From positions 27,397,916-27,461,915 of the forward strand of contig NC_052489.1 of assembly GCF_009730915.1 (NCBI RefSeq): a stretch of DNA of 64,000 bases. Direction: 5' to 3'. Of the stretch, positions 39,005 to 50,039 are shown piece after piece (within the stretch, counting starts at the first letter, position 1; each line of letters opens with the position of its first letter). Below the pieces are notes generated by a model that saw only the letters and a program-made list of their open reading frames with translations, had not been told where the DNA came from and did not search any database. The translations under genes were made by a program, and so were the position numbers. This DNA comes from Dioscorea cayenensis subsp. rotundata (Eukaryota; Streptophyta; Magnoliopsida; Dioscoreales; Dioscoreaceae).

Positions 39005-39786
39005 CTAGAATTTGGACTGGAGGTAGTCAATGATCTTCACGTCCAGTTGAAAGGCCTTGGCAAGAATAGCATCATTAATGGGTGGATTAGAACCAAAGAC
39101 TGCATTAGGGATGAGCACAACACCAGGGTCTTGGCTCCCTAACCCTGAAATGGCCACTGCTGGGGTATCACCATAGTTGAATTGGAAGTGAATGAGACCT
39201 TGAGGGAAGACAAACACATCTCCCTTCTTTACCACCTGTGTGAAAAGTTGGAAATTAGGGAAGGAGGTGACGAAACCGACGTGAAGTGTGCCTTCGATCA
39301 CCGTCATGATTTCAGTTCCCCGGGGATGATAGTGAGGAGGAATCAGACCATAAGGTGCAAAATCTAATCTTGCAAGTGAGACACCAAGAGTGTTCAGGCC
39401 TGGAAGTTGTTGTACAAACACTGGTGTCACTGCAGAGCCTTGAGGGTTGGATGTGTTGCCTGGCATGTCCAGGCCGTGAAAGGTGAAATCATCAGCTGAG
39501 ACGACTTGTGGAGATTTGCAGACAAATCCATTCACGAGCACTGAAATCAAGAACAAGAACCATAGAATATAAATATTGATCACAATGACATATATATATA
39601 GATCATGCATGCACAAAAACCTACGTTAAACTTAATTTGTATGTGCATGCATGCATGTATATTACAAGTACCAGTGGATTTGAGGTCTGCAACACAGAAA
39701 TCCTGGAGAGGACTTGGATCTGAAGCAAGAGAATGAGAGAAAGCCAAAGCTAAGAGAGAAAGAAGAAGAACATAAGAAGTAGCCAT
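39005..39786 (-). CDS. GLP: Germin-like protein A (GLP-A)
   Basis: Two exons on the minus strand, 39786-39672 and 39540-39005, GT-AG intron, 216 residues. A signal peptide (about 1-22) sends it to the apoplast. A single cupin domain carries germin box 1 with metal ligands His108, His110 and Glu115 (PHYHPRGTE) and box 2 with His156 ([12 protein letters not shown]), plus the Cys31/Cys46 pair of GLPs. Germins form manganese-binding hexamers; members act as oxalate oxidase or superoxide dismutase, and the activity of this one cannot be fixed by sequence alone. A CTATATATAG TATA-like box at 39868-39877 lies about 80 bases upstream. The near-identical sequence in copy 2 is at 56677-57464. Confidence 0.94.
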
Positions 39787-40338
39787 CTTCTTAATTAATT
39801 TGTTTATTTCTCTCTCAATGCTATGAGTACTACTTTAGCTTTGATCTTTAATGGGGTAATGAAGGATCTATATATAGAACTAGGGTTTGAAGCAGTCTTA
39901 CATGGGTGCATAAGCATGTTTGAGAAGATGAAAAGGTCTACAATGTTTGGTATTGCTTGCATTCTCTCTTACCATCAGTTACTGCAGAGAAGATACATCC
40001 TAAATTCTAAGAGAAAGGGAACCTAATTAATTAGATGATACCTAATGCTAGAAATTCCTACTCTAATAAAGACTCGTTCCTTCATTGAAGTTGGTGTTGA
40101 AATTTTTTTCATAATGGATTTGATATTGTATAATTTGTGACAAATCGTCTTAGGATTAAACTTGTCTTATTAGACCTGTTCAAATGAGTGAATATATATA
40201 TTTGTCAAAGGTTGAAAAGTAATTAGAGCTCAAGTTTCATAGAAATTTTCCAAATGGTGGTTTACACATATCCTCTATATATATATTAAAGTATATAGTG
40301 ACAATCTCGTCAACTCTAATATATATATATATATATAT
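39787..40338. other. GLP-A promoter and upstream flank
   Basis: TATA-like CTATATATAG at 39868-39877 (minus orientation). The first 400 bases are essentially identical in copy 2. No gene. Confidence 0.5.
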
Positions 40339-40593
40339 GGGAAAACATCATCTAAGTAAGTCCCTAGATTTGAAATCTAGAGACGTTTTAAATCTAAGCC
40401 GTTGGATAATCATCCGACTGATTGATCGATTATATAAACATCTGACACCTTTTTATCTGCTCACGATCATCGCATAACACCGTAGAACGCGGTTTCTACT
40501 GTTTATAGTGATAAGAGCCGTCGATTATCCGGCTAGCTACTATGGACATCCCTAGATTTAAAATCTAGGGACGTCCCTAGATGATGGATTCTC
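40339..40593. mobile_element. MITE with terminal inverted repeats in a TA repeat
   Basis: 255 bp between two TA runs. The left end GGGAAAACATCATCTAAG and the right end CTAGATGATGGATTCTC are inverted copies, and GTCCCTAGATTT and AAATCTAGGGAC extend the pairing inward. The copy 2 site (about 58000-58020) is a continuous TA run, so the insertion is specific to copy 1. Confidence 0.8.
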
Positions 40594-42190
40594 TATATAT
40601 ATATATATATATATAAGTTTTCTATTGTCACATATATTTTGCAATTAATTAAATGACTCATCTATATTAGCAGGCCAAAAGAATTAAAATGATATTTTCA
40701 GTTTCAAAGTAAGAGTGTGTTATTTATAAACTCATCATGTGATTTTTTCATAAATATAATATATAATAGATTTCTTTTTTCTTCGTTTTCTTTCTTGTCC
40801 ATTTGGATGGGCCTTGCCTTACATGACTAAACTTCTATCTAAACTAACTTTTTAGATTAAAGTCCATGATGTCATTTTTGAAATAACAGATTTTTTTATT
40901 TCTAAACTACTTCAATAAATTAATGGATGTGAATAATCAATACAACAAGGTTCATCTTACTTAATTATTTTTATTTTTATTAAAAAAATATGGACAAATT
41001 ACTCTTGAGAGGAGAAAATTCAGCTTGCTTGTGAGTGAACTTTCCTACAGAAAGATTAGTCTTAATTGCAATAAGATAAATTCATATCTAAATTGTGTGG
41101 TATAAGTATTAAGATATGATTGTAAAAAAGAGATGATAAATGGTTTAAATTAATTATATATAATTAATTAGGATGAATACCCTAAGGAAGATTTTTTTTT
41201 TTAATTATCCACAAGTCTCTGAATTGGAATAAAGTCTCTGAGAAAATTTCAATATATATATATAGTTATAAAATCCTCATTTCTCAAAAAATAAATAAAT
41301 AAAATCCACAAAAGTTTTTATTTAATCGTACCATTTTTAATTTTTTATAGTTTTTTTGAAAAATAAAGTTTTTTTTTGGATAATTGGAAATTTGTGAGGG
41401 ATTTATGTGTCTTTTACAACAAAATAAACAAAAATAACATACGTGTGTTATTTATAATAAACTTTTCATGTGATTTTCATAAATATAATATATAATAGAT
41501 TTCTTTTTTCTTCGTTTTCTTTCTTGTCCATTTGGATGGGCCTTGCCTTACATGACTAAACCTCTATCTAACCTAAATTTTTAGATTAAAGTTCATGATG
41601 CCATTTTGAAATAACAGATTTTTATTTCTAAACTACTTCAATAAATGGATGTGAATAATTAATACAACAAGGTTCATCTTAATTAATTATTTTATTTTAT
41701 TAAAGAAATGGACAAATTACTGTTGAGAGGAGAAAATTCAGCTTGCTTGTGAGTGAACTTTCCTATAGAAAGATTAGTCTTAATTGCAATAAGATAAATT
41801 CATATCTCAATTTTGTGGTATATGTATTAAGATATGATTGTAAAAAAGAGATGCTAAATGGTTTAAATTAATTATATATAATTAATTAGGATGAATACCC
41901 ACAATATAAAATTAAGGAATAAGTTTTTTTTTTTTTTATTATCTACAAGTCTTTGAATTTTTTTTTTTTTTGAATAAAGTCTCTAATTTTCAATATATAT
42001 CTTTATAATATCCTCATTTCTCAAAAAATAAATAAATAAAACCCACAAAAGTTTTTATTTAATTGTATCATTTTTAATTTTTTATAGGTTTTTTTGAAAA
42101 AAAAACCCAGTTTTTTTTTTGGATAATTGGAAATTTGTGAGGGATTTATGTGTCTTTTACAACAAAATAAACAAAAATAACATACTTACT
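40594..42190. repeat. 729-bp tandem duplication in non-coding DNA
   Basis: The segment with CTTGTCCATTTGGATGGGCC occurs at about 40795 and again 729 bases later at about 41524, and the whole interval 40728-41456 aligns with 41457-42185 with scattered substitutions and length changes in A/T runs. Copy 2 of the block has one unit only (about 58145-58850). No coding potential. Confidence 0.8.
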
Positions 42191-42304
42191 TCTAGGGTTG
42201 GTAATTATGTTTATGATTGTTATCAATATTATGCTATTATTATTAGTTCTAGGGTTGGTAATTATGTTTATGATTGTTATCAATATTATGCTATTCTTAT
42301 TACT
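42191..42304. repeat. 57-bp direct repeat, two copies
   Basis: Unit 42191-42247 (starting TCTAGGGTTGGTAATTATG) is repeated at 42248-42304 with one or two differences. Because 57 is a multiple of three, open frames run through it on both strands; they encode simple repeats and are not real genes. The same pair is found in copy 2 near 58862-58975. Confidence 0.85.
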
Positions 42305-42682
42305 AGATAGGTGGTTAATATTAGTTTTAAGATTTCTATTATTTAATTTTGATGGCTCTTTTTTTTGCAATAACTGTGATTCATCCATTTCCTCAGTATA
42401 ATGTATGAGATTTCATTACATTTGCATATTGAAGTCAAATGTCTTAACTACTCAATCATTAAAATAGTGGTCATGCAAAATCTTCATTAATCCCATTACT
42501 TAAGATTGAATTCCCCACCCCTAAAAAATGATATCTTCCCTTAAAAAAAAAATTATTTTGTAAAAAAGTATGTTTTAAGATTCTTCTCTATTGTTTGTAC
42601 TTCCTTAAATACTCTATTTGCATGATCTCTAAAAAGATATAAAAAAACCAACGCTCACATGCAATTAACATTCTCCGCAACA

Positions 42683-42727
<45 letters not shown>

Positions 42728-42982
42728 CCTCGTTCAATTTTGAAATTCAACTATTTGTACTTAAATTTCAATAATTTCTGGAAATTGTTTTCCAAAAAGA
42801 CAGGATCTTATTTAAAACTTGGAATGAAATACAAGAAAAAAATAAAAGGCTTTTATTTAATTGTACCACAACATTTCGAACAAACAAACATATTCAGCAA
42901 ATACAGAAATCACAAACACATATCTATAACAAACACAACAATAAATGAATCCCATTGAAGAATGACAGCATTCGCTCGCTAA
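42305..42982. other. Intergenic between the 57-bp repeat and GLP-B
   Basis: AT-rich with a TA run at 42690-42724, the site that holds a CACTA element in copy 2. The last 100-200 bases are probably the GLP-B 3' untranslated region. Confidence 0.5.
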
Positions 42983-43752
42983 CTAGAATTTAGACTGAAG
43001 ATAATCAATGATCTTCTTGTCCAATTGGAAGGCCTTAGCAAGAATACCATCATTAATGGGTGGATTAGAACCAAAAACAGTATTAGGGACAAGCACCACA
43101 CCAGGATCTTGACTCCCTAAGCCTGAAATGGCCACTGCTTTCTTGGCACCATAATTGAATTGGAAGTGAACAAGGCCTTTGGGGAAGACAAACACATCTC
43201 CTTTTTTCACAATCTTCGCGAACAGCTTGAAATCGGGAGCGGAGGTGACAAAGCCGACATAAAGCTCGCCTTCAAGCACCGTCATGATCTCGGTGCCACG
43301 GGGATGATAATGAGGGACAATGAGACCATAAGGAGCGAAATCAAGTCTTGCCAGTGATATTCCAAGAGTGTTCAACCCAGTAAGTTGTTCTACAAACACT
43401 GGTGTCACCGCTGACCCTTGAGGGTTTGATGTGTTCCCTGGTTTGTTGAGGCCGTGTGCGGTGAAATCATCGGCTGTAACGAGCTTTGGATTCTTGCAAA
43501 CAAAGCCATTGAAAAACACTGCAGCAAGGAGAACAATTCGTGAATTCAAGATCAGATATACACAATGTAAAAAAGATACATCAAGAATTACATGCATGCA
43601 TGCATGCACATGCATTGATAGTGATTAAATTCATACGTACCATTAGAGTTGAGGTCTGCCACACAAAAGTCTTGGAGAGGACTAGGGTCTGAAGCAAGTG
43701 AATAAGAGAAAGAGAAAGCTAAGAGAGCAAGAAGAAGGACATGGGAAGCCAT
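42983..43752 (-). CDS. GLP: Germin-like protein B (GLP-B)
   Basis: Two exons on the minus strand, 43752-43641 and 43518-42983, GT-AG intron in the same place as GLP-A, 215 residues. A signal peptide ends near residue 21. The metal site is complete: PHYHPRGTE (two His and Glu) and PKGLVHFQFNYG (His). It differs from GLP-A in many residues, for example KLVTADDFTAH, EGELYVGFVTSAPDFKLF and an added Lys pair in AKKAVAISG. TTTAAATAG at about 43807-43815 is the likely TATA element. Secreted, cell-wall located; enzymatic activity not predictable. The duplicate at 62995 differs by about eight residues. Confidence 0.94.
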
Positions 43753-44404
43753 CTTAATTAATTATCAATGGAGCTTGTGTGGTATCAAGTTCATGAGAAG
43801 AAGGGCTATTTAAAGGAAGTATGATATATGAGATGATGAAATGGTCTACAAGGTTTGGTATTTTACTTATTTGCATTCATTGATCTCTTCTTTCGATCAT
43901 CTTCAAATGTTAATTTATTATATGTTATTATATTGTGCTGAAATTAAGATGAAAGAAAGAAGGTAACACAAAAGACTAATTCCATGCTAATTAACCAGAA
44001 GGTTAGGTATATATATTATGTTAGTCAAAGTTCATTAGTTTCTCTGTTTTATCAATATTTTTTGTGTGTGGTTGGTTAGCTAACTAATTGGTGCAGTTAA
44101 TTTCCCATGATTAACGAATTATATAATCTCCTTTTCTTAAAAAAATATAATATAATCTGTCTTAATTAATTATTAACATGGGTTTAACTTAATTTTGACC
44201 TTTCACTTCTGCATTTGTTTTGATGCTAACCAAATCTGCATCAATTAATGTTGGATTTCTGAACTTAGTTCAAAGGAGCATTTCAACAAACACCTCATGC
44301 ACATGATCAAAATAAGGTTTAGTAGCTACACTATTTGACTACCAACTCATGCTAAAAATAATACATGACATTCCACAATTACAAACAAATAAAAAGAATT
44401 CTAA
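43753..44404. other. GLP-B upstream region
   Basis: Promoter and flank; matches the end of the window (63765-64000) as far as 43993. No gene between there and the Harbinger end at 44405. Confidence 0.5.
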
Positions 44405-44500
44405 TGCCTTGCTTGTTTGGGGGTTTTATATGGTTTTATAAAGTATGGTTTTAGATAAAACCTTGCTTGGATCCAAGGTTTTTGACATGGTAAGGTTTAT

Positions 44501-44540
44501 GGGGGTAAAATGGAGGTTCTCAAACCTCCATTTTACCCCC
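44501..44540. repeat. Perfect 18-bp inverted repeat (hairpin) near the Harbinger left end
   Basis: GGGGGTAAAATGGAGGTT is followed after four bases by its exact complement AACCTCCATTTTACCCCC. It lies about 95 bases inside the element. Confidence 0.85.
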
Positions 44541-45879
44541 ACTTCTCAACCCTCCAAATTGAGGGGTTGGGAGGGTTTTACATTTTTATTTGACAAAAAT
44601 ACCCTTTAACTTTTGTAATAATTACATACATGCCATTTGTATTAATTCACTCTAAGCTAGGACATTTGCTTCATTTCTCAGAGCCCTAGCTATACCAGCT
44701 ACGATTTTCCCATTGTTGCAAGTCACTCCAAGCTTAGCCGGAGCTTCACCGGACCTCCGTCGGACCTTCACCGAACCAAAGTTGAGGTAAGTTACTATGA
44801 GAACCCCCAATCTATGTATTTAAAATGAGGGTTCTTTCTCATTGAACAATGTGTGGTTGTTTGTTGGAAAAGCTTTGTTTTGTTGTTTGTATGAATTCTT
44901 AGATTTAAATTTATACAAAGGTGTTGGTGATTTATTTGTGCTGTTTTGTTATCTAGTGCTGGTTTTTGCAAAATTCCGATATCTTGTTGAATATATATAA
45001 TCTCTAGTATTGAGTAATGGGTCATTGTCTTTGGTAGGATTTTGTTTTTGCAGGCTGTGCTCATGATAATGGCATTACTGCTTTTTGTCCCTTGCTTTAA
45101 CTTCTAGAAACATGATTTGTGAGGCTTTGTTATATAATGTAGGTAATCTAGATTCTTGTTTTTGATTTTTATGTATCCTCCTTGTCATTTTTTTTTCCCA
45201 AAAGTCTAAGCATTTTATTTATGGAACTAGTTTGGTTATTGATACATAGAAATTGAGGAAGCTCAACATAAATGGAGTAGAATTTCAACAATGAGAAAAC
45301 ATATATTTCTTTGTTTCTTATGATGTTAACACCAAATTCATTTAAGTGGTACAAATATCCCATTGAAAGATGCACTAATGCTGTTCAGATGACTTAATAA
45401 AAAATTAAGAAAATATTTAAAAGATGCAGAACGTAATTTTTGCTTAGTTAGCAATGCATCTGGATCAGTCATCATAGAGACATAAACATTTACATCAAAC
45501 CTAAAATACAAAGGCAAAATGTTCCAAGTATAGCACAACCTAGTATTGCCATGAAATTTGCCATATAAACCAGTATTATCAAGTTCAACAGCTTGACACA
45601 AAGGATTTTTTTTTTTTTGCTTGAAACAGATAATTTCATATAGTGTGATGAACATTTTCAAGTTCTAAGAAACCTAAGTTATACCAAAAATTTAATATCA
45701 TGGCATCTATCATATGGTTAGATTAAAGAATAAAGAGCACATTAGACATTTAAGAGGATATCTCAATGTTCAAAATTGAACCAATAATTTTATTTTTTAG
45801 GTTGAAATCATAAGCAATATCCCATGGTTATCAATTAGAGTCCAAAGGCAAATCCAGGCCTAACCATGACGATACCAAC

Positions 45880-46172
45880 CTCTACACTGCCAGAAACCTC
45901 GTACCCTTCAATTTTAGTCTTAATCCACTCATTCACAACAAATGGACGGGTTGCATGGATCATTACACTTGATAGAAAATTTGTGAATATCTGCAACAAA
46001 AATAACATATTAAACCAGTCCATAATTTTCATCAAGTAAACATATACTAAAAGTATAGTGTTACACCATGTATTGATAATCAGTTGAATAGGTATTCTAA
46101 CATAAAAGACAGCACCTCACGGCCAGCAAGGGTCAGCAATACAGTTCCAAGACCTCCAGCAGTAAGCCATTT
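45880..46172 (-). pseudogene. Two captured exons of a plastid MscS-like (MSL2/3-type) channel gene
   Basis: On the minus strand, 46172-46116 encodes [19 protein letters not shown] and 45990-45880 encodes a 37-residue exon with [17 protein letters not shown] and [13 protein letters not shown]. Both have exact splice borders (AG before, GT after) and codon-phase agreement: 19 and 37 codons, joined by an intron of 125 bases. The pair is the central pore-lining and beta-domain region of plant MSL2/MSL3 mechanosensitive channels. No other MSL exons lie nearby. The fragment sits antisense to the transposase inside the Harbinger ends, so it is a transduplicated host fragment, not a working gene. Confidence 0.8.
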
Positions 46173-46545
46173 CTGGATTGAAGATAAACAGAAATGTCCT
46201 AAACTAAAAAATAAATCTCACTATATCACTCCTTTGTTCCTCACCTAGCTGCGATTTTCACAACCAGATTTTATTTATTTATTTATTTATTTTTCTAATG
46301 GAATTTTTTCATCATTATAGTCTGGTCCTTCTAATTTATGCTATTTCAAAGTCTTGTATTATATATTATTTCATTTCATTTCCATTTGTTATCATATTTC
46401 GTTTGAAGTCTGAAAACAAAGGTTTCTTTTTTAAAAAAACTAATATAATATTTCATTTCATTTGTTATCTTATTTCATTTGAAGTAAATTTTCCTTTTGT
46501 ATTGTTATTTTTTTAATATTCATGAATAAACTTTTCATGCTTTAG

Positions 46546-47666
46546 ATGGAAGATGAAAAAATTGCATTATGTAAAATGCTTCTCGTACGACAATTGTTGG
46601 ATAATCCTGTCATGAAATTGCACCACCTACATCATGTAGCAACAATTCAAGTTGTTATTGCCGTAATTGTTCGGCTTGTGCGACGCCGGATTGAAGTTAG
46701 ACGAAACAAAAGTCAAATAACACATGAGATACGGCTCGAAGGCGACCGAGCAAGAGATGAATTAATGTCACACTTGTTGTCAAGTGATTTATGTCATAGT
46801 ATGATTAGAATGAGTTCTTCAGCTTTTTTAAGTTTATGTGATATGTTAGTTAGAGATGGTGGTCTTCGAGCAACTTTGCACGTGTCGGTCGAGGAACAAG
46901 TTGCAAAAACTCTTTATGTATTAGGTCATAATGTTACACATCGTGAGTTATCTTTCTTTTTCCGGCATTCCCGTGAGACCACTTTTAGGCATTTTCATAA
47001 TGTATTGCAAGTTATAATAGAGTTGGAGGACAAATTTATAACACAACCTGATGGGGCACAAATTCCTTCAGAAATATTCAGCAGTAACAGATTCTATCCA
47101 TATTTCAAGGTAATGAAAAATTTATTAAATTCCAAGTTCACTATAAATACGTGAAAAATTTAGAATAAAATATGAGATGTGTTAATGTCAAGATTGTGTT
47201 GGTGCTATTGATGGAACACATATTCGGGATCAAAGTTTCTAGTGCTGAAGCTCCGAAATATCGTGTGAGGAAGGATTATCCAACACAAAACGTGTTAGTG
47301 GCATGCACATTTGACTTAAAATTCACATACGTGTTACCTGGGTGGGAAGGAACAACATCTGATTCAAGAATAATAAAGAATGCATTAAGTAGACCTTATC
47401 CTCTAAGAATTCCAGAAGGTATTCATAAGTATGATATAATGTTGTTCACAATTCCATATATATGCTCAACATGATAATAACATTTATTTTATTGTTAGGA
47501 AAATATTATCTTGTTGATGCGGGATTTATGTTAAGAAGTGGACTTATTACACCATACAAAGGAGAGCAATATCACTTGAAGGAGTATTCAAGGAATCCAC
47601 CAACAAATCCACGTGATAGGGACAACTGGACAACATGCCGAGACCGCGTCAGAGATGAGAAGTAGA
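46546..47666 (+). pseudogene. PIF/Harbinger DDE transposase (ALP1-like), defective
   Basis: Exon 1 (46546-47109) encodes the N-terminal region with a helix-rich DNA-binding part and ELSFFFRHSRETTFRHFHNVL. After a short intron, DCVGAIDGTHI supplies the first catalytic Asp, and VLPGWEGTTSDSRI the second. A later exon has KYYLVDAGFMLRSGLITPYKG. One base is added after GTHIR, shifting the frame. After NPPTNP the sequence jumps to DRDNWTTCRDRVRDEM, which resembles the family's extreme C-terminus, so the part with the catalytic Glu is missing. Length is well under the usual 400 or more residues. Inactive as it stands. Confidence 0.82.
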
Positions 47667-47669
47667 CTT

Positions 47670-49222
47670 CAAAATTCGGGAAATATATCACGTAGCCCTT
47701 ATTCGGCGGACACAATCAATGATATTGACTTTATGGTTTCCCAAAATGAAGTAAATTTGGAGAATTTGTGTGAGAATGAAAATATGACTTCACATGACAA
47801 TTAAGTTGAAGATGAAGCTTCACCACTAGATCAACCATCACAATTTGAGGCTCCAAGTTCTTTTAGGTCCAAAAGAGTTAGAAGAAATGACAATCATGAA
47901 GATGCAGACATGTCCATAGCTCTTGCGTCAATAGCTAGTGCTCTCGTTCAATCAACTAAGACAATGGAGAAAACAAATGCAACCATAGAAAGATCCACAA
48001 ATGTGCTAGAACAATATGTTGCAAATCGGGATCCACTTAAATATTTTGATGTATGGGATATGGTTACAAACATAGGAATGCCACAATATCTCCATACCAN
48101 NNNNNNNNNNNNNNNNNNNNNNNNNNNNNNNNNNNNNNNNNNNNNNNNNNNNNNNNNNNNNNNNNNNNNNNNNNNNNNNNNNNNNNNNNNNNNNNNNNNN
48201 NNNNNNNNNNNNNNNNNNNNNNNNNNNNNNNNNNNNNNNNNNNNNNNNNNNNNNNNNNNNNNNNNNNNNNNNNNNNNNNNNNNNNNNNNNNNNNNNNNNN
48301 NNNNNNNNNNNNNNNNNNNNNNNNNNNNNNNNNNNNNNNNNNNNNNNNNNNNNNNNNNNNNNNNNNNNNNNNNNNNNNNNNNNNNNNNNNNNNNNNNNNN
48401 NNNNNNNNNNNNNNNNNNNNNNNNNNNNNNNNNNNNNNNNNNNNNNNNNNNNNNNNNNNNNNNNNNNNNNNNNNNNNNNNNNNNNNNNNNNNNNNNNNNN
48501 NNNNNNNNNNNNNNNNNNNNNNNNNNNNNNNNNNNNNNNNNNNNNNNNNNNNNNNNNNNNNNNNNNNNNNNNNNNNNNNNNNNNNNNNNNNNNNNNNNNN
48601 NNNNNNNNNNNNNNNNNNNNNNNNNNNNNNNNNNNNNNNNNNNNNNNNNNNNNNNNNNNNNNNNNNNNNNNNNNNNNNNNNNNNNNNNNNNNNNNNNNNN
48701 NNNNNNNNNNNNNNNNNNNNNNNNNNNNNNNNNNNNNNNNNNNNNNNNNNNNNNNNNNNNNNNNNNNNNNNNNNNNNNNNNNNNNNNNNNNNNNNNNNNN
48801 NNNNNNNNNNNNNNNNNNNNNNNNNNNNNNNNNNNNNNNNNNNNNNNNNNNNNNNNNNNNNNNNNNNNNNNNNNNNNNNNNNNNNNNNNNNNNNNNNNNN
48901 NNNNNNNNNNNNNNNNNNNNNNNNNNNNNNNNNNNNNNNNNNNNNNNNNNNNNNNNNNNNNNNNNNNNNNNNNNNNNNNNNNNNNNNNNNNNNNNNNNNN
49001 NNNNNNNNNNNNNNNNNNNNNNNNNNNNNNNNNNNNNNNNNNNNNNNNNNNNNNNNNNNNNNNNNNNNNNNNNNNNNNNNNNNNNNNNNNNNNNNNNNNA
49101 AGGCATATGTGTTCCTTGTCAAAGACCCAAAAATGTTAGAAAGTGTGATTAGATGCCCGGACTCGCATTGCAAATCGGTGTTGTTGGAGTTAATGGGGCA
49201 TCATCATGAATCACAAGACTAA
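47670..49222 (+). pseudogene. Harbinger accessory (Myb/SANT-like) protein remnant, spans assembly gap
   Basis: Left of the gap (47910-48099) the protein reads ALASIASALVQSTKTMEK to DMVTNIGMPQYLHT; right of it (49100-49222) it continues KAYVFLVKDPKMLESVIRCP to LLELMGHHHESQD. These are adjacent parts of the C-terminal region of the Myb/SANT-like proteins carried by plant PIF/Harbinger elements. The upstream part (47670-47802) is in frame but ends in a stop, and the N-terminal Myb domain is not seen. It is a relic. Confidence 0.65.
48100..49099. other. Assembly gap of exactly 1000 N
   Basis: Exactly 1000 unknown bases, a placeholder size. The protein reading on each side suggests the real gap may be very short (see findings). 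Confidence 0.95.
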
Positions 49223-50039
49223 AAATGGAAGGTTCGTAATTTTTTGGATATTCATATCTTCACGAAAGTAATTTATTTTATATAATTTATTTGCTTAGAG
49301 TATTCTTTTATTTATTTTCTTTTATGTTATTAGTACATGAATTTAATTTGTTTTCAAATTTTTTTCCAATTTATCAGGGCGACTATGGTGGTTACTACAT
49401 CATCACAATGGTTTGTTACTCAATGTTTTGTGATGTAAGAACTTGCCTTTTGTTAAATGAAACAATGTTAAATGTGGGATTATATTATATGCACTACTTT
49501 GTTAATTGTGAATAAATTGTTGTTAAGTGTGAATTTCATTATGTCGACTATTTTGTTTTTTGTGGACAAATTTATATTAAGTGTTCGTTACATTATGTCG
49601 ACTATTTTGTTAATTATGTAAATTGTTGAATTTCTTTTTTTTTTTATGTGAACTTTGGTGTTCATTAGACTTTGTTCATTGTGTAAATTGTTCGATTTTT
49701 TTAATGTGAAATTTGGTTTGTATCAAGATTTTGTAATTGAAAAGTTTTATCATTTATTGTTATAACTTAATTGTAATAAATAAAAATATATTATTACAAA
49801 TTTATGTTTGATATGTATATATTTTAACATTCAAAGGGTCTTTTTTGTAATTTTAATATATAACTTAACTTTACCTTACCTTACCTTCAAACCAAGCATA
49901 ACATGGTTCATAAACCTTCATTTACTCTACCTTTGTTCCAAGCAAGATATGGTTTACAACCTCATTTACCATACCTTACCATACCTTACCATACTTTATA
50001 AAACCTTTCCAAACCTTCAAGGTTGCATATCCGCAACAA

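Larger units (their letters stand above)
35690..44404. repeat. Segmental duplication, copy 1 of the germin-like block
   Basis: From about 35690 the sequence matches 54900 onward base for base with scattered differences (AACAAGTACAAACTA start in both), and continues at least to 43993, which corresponds to the last base of the window. The block contains GLP-A and GLP-B. Copy 1 also has a GLP pseudogene segment (about 36396-37285) absent from copy 2, two MITEs (38430, 40339), a 409-bp tandem unit and a 729-bp tandem unit. A SINE- or LINE-like tail near 35795 is present in both copies and so predates the duplication. Confidence 0.9.
44405..50027 (+). mobile_element. Decayed PIF/Harbinger transposon carrying a host gene fragment
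   Basis: The left end (44405: TGCCTTGCTTGTTTGGGG, then GGTTTTATAAAGTATGGTTT) is mirrored at the right end (AAACCATATCTTGCTTGG and GGTTTTATAAAGTATGGT in inverse orientation near 49930-50010, terminus CCAAACCTTCAAGGTTGCA). Inside are a plus-strand DDE transposase relic and a second Myb-like/accessory protein remnant, the two-gene layout of PIF/Harbinger, plus antisense exons of an MscS-like channel. The right arm is filled with TACCTTACCTTACC-type subterminal repeats. A 1000-N gap interrupts it. The transposase lacks part of its catalytic core, so the element could move only if helped in trans. The flanking triplets do not match clearly. Confidence 0.8.

Noticed and set aside
42191-42304. Direct repeats considered as a CRISPR-like array
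   Set aside because: Only two adjacent units without spacers, in a plant nuclear genome.
42146-42401. Open frames on both strands through the 57-bp repeats, encoding YDCYQYYAI-type or ILITIINIIT-type repeats
   Set aside because: They arise because the repeat length is a multiple of three and the sequence is simple; no start context, no homologue, non-coding surroundings.
45338-45661. 107-codon minus-strand frame inside the Harbinger element considered as another captured exon
   Set aside because: No similarity to MSL proteins or other families that I can recognise and no clear splice borders.
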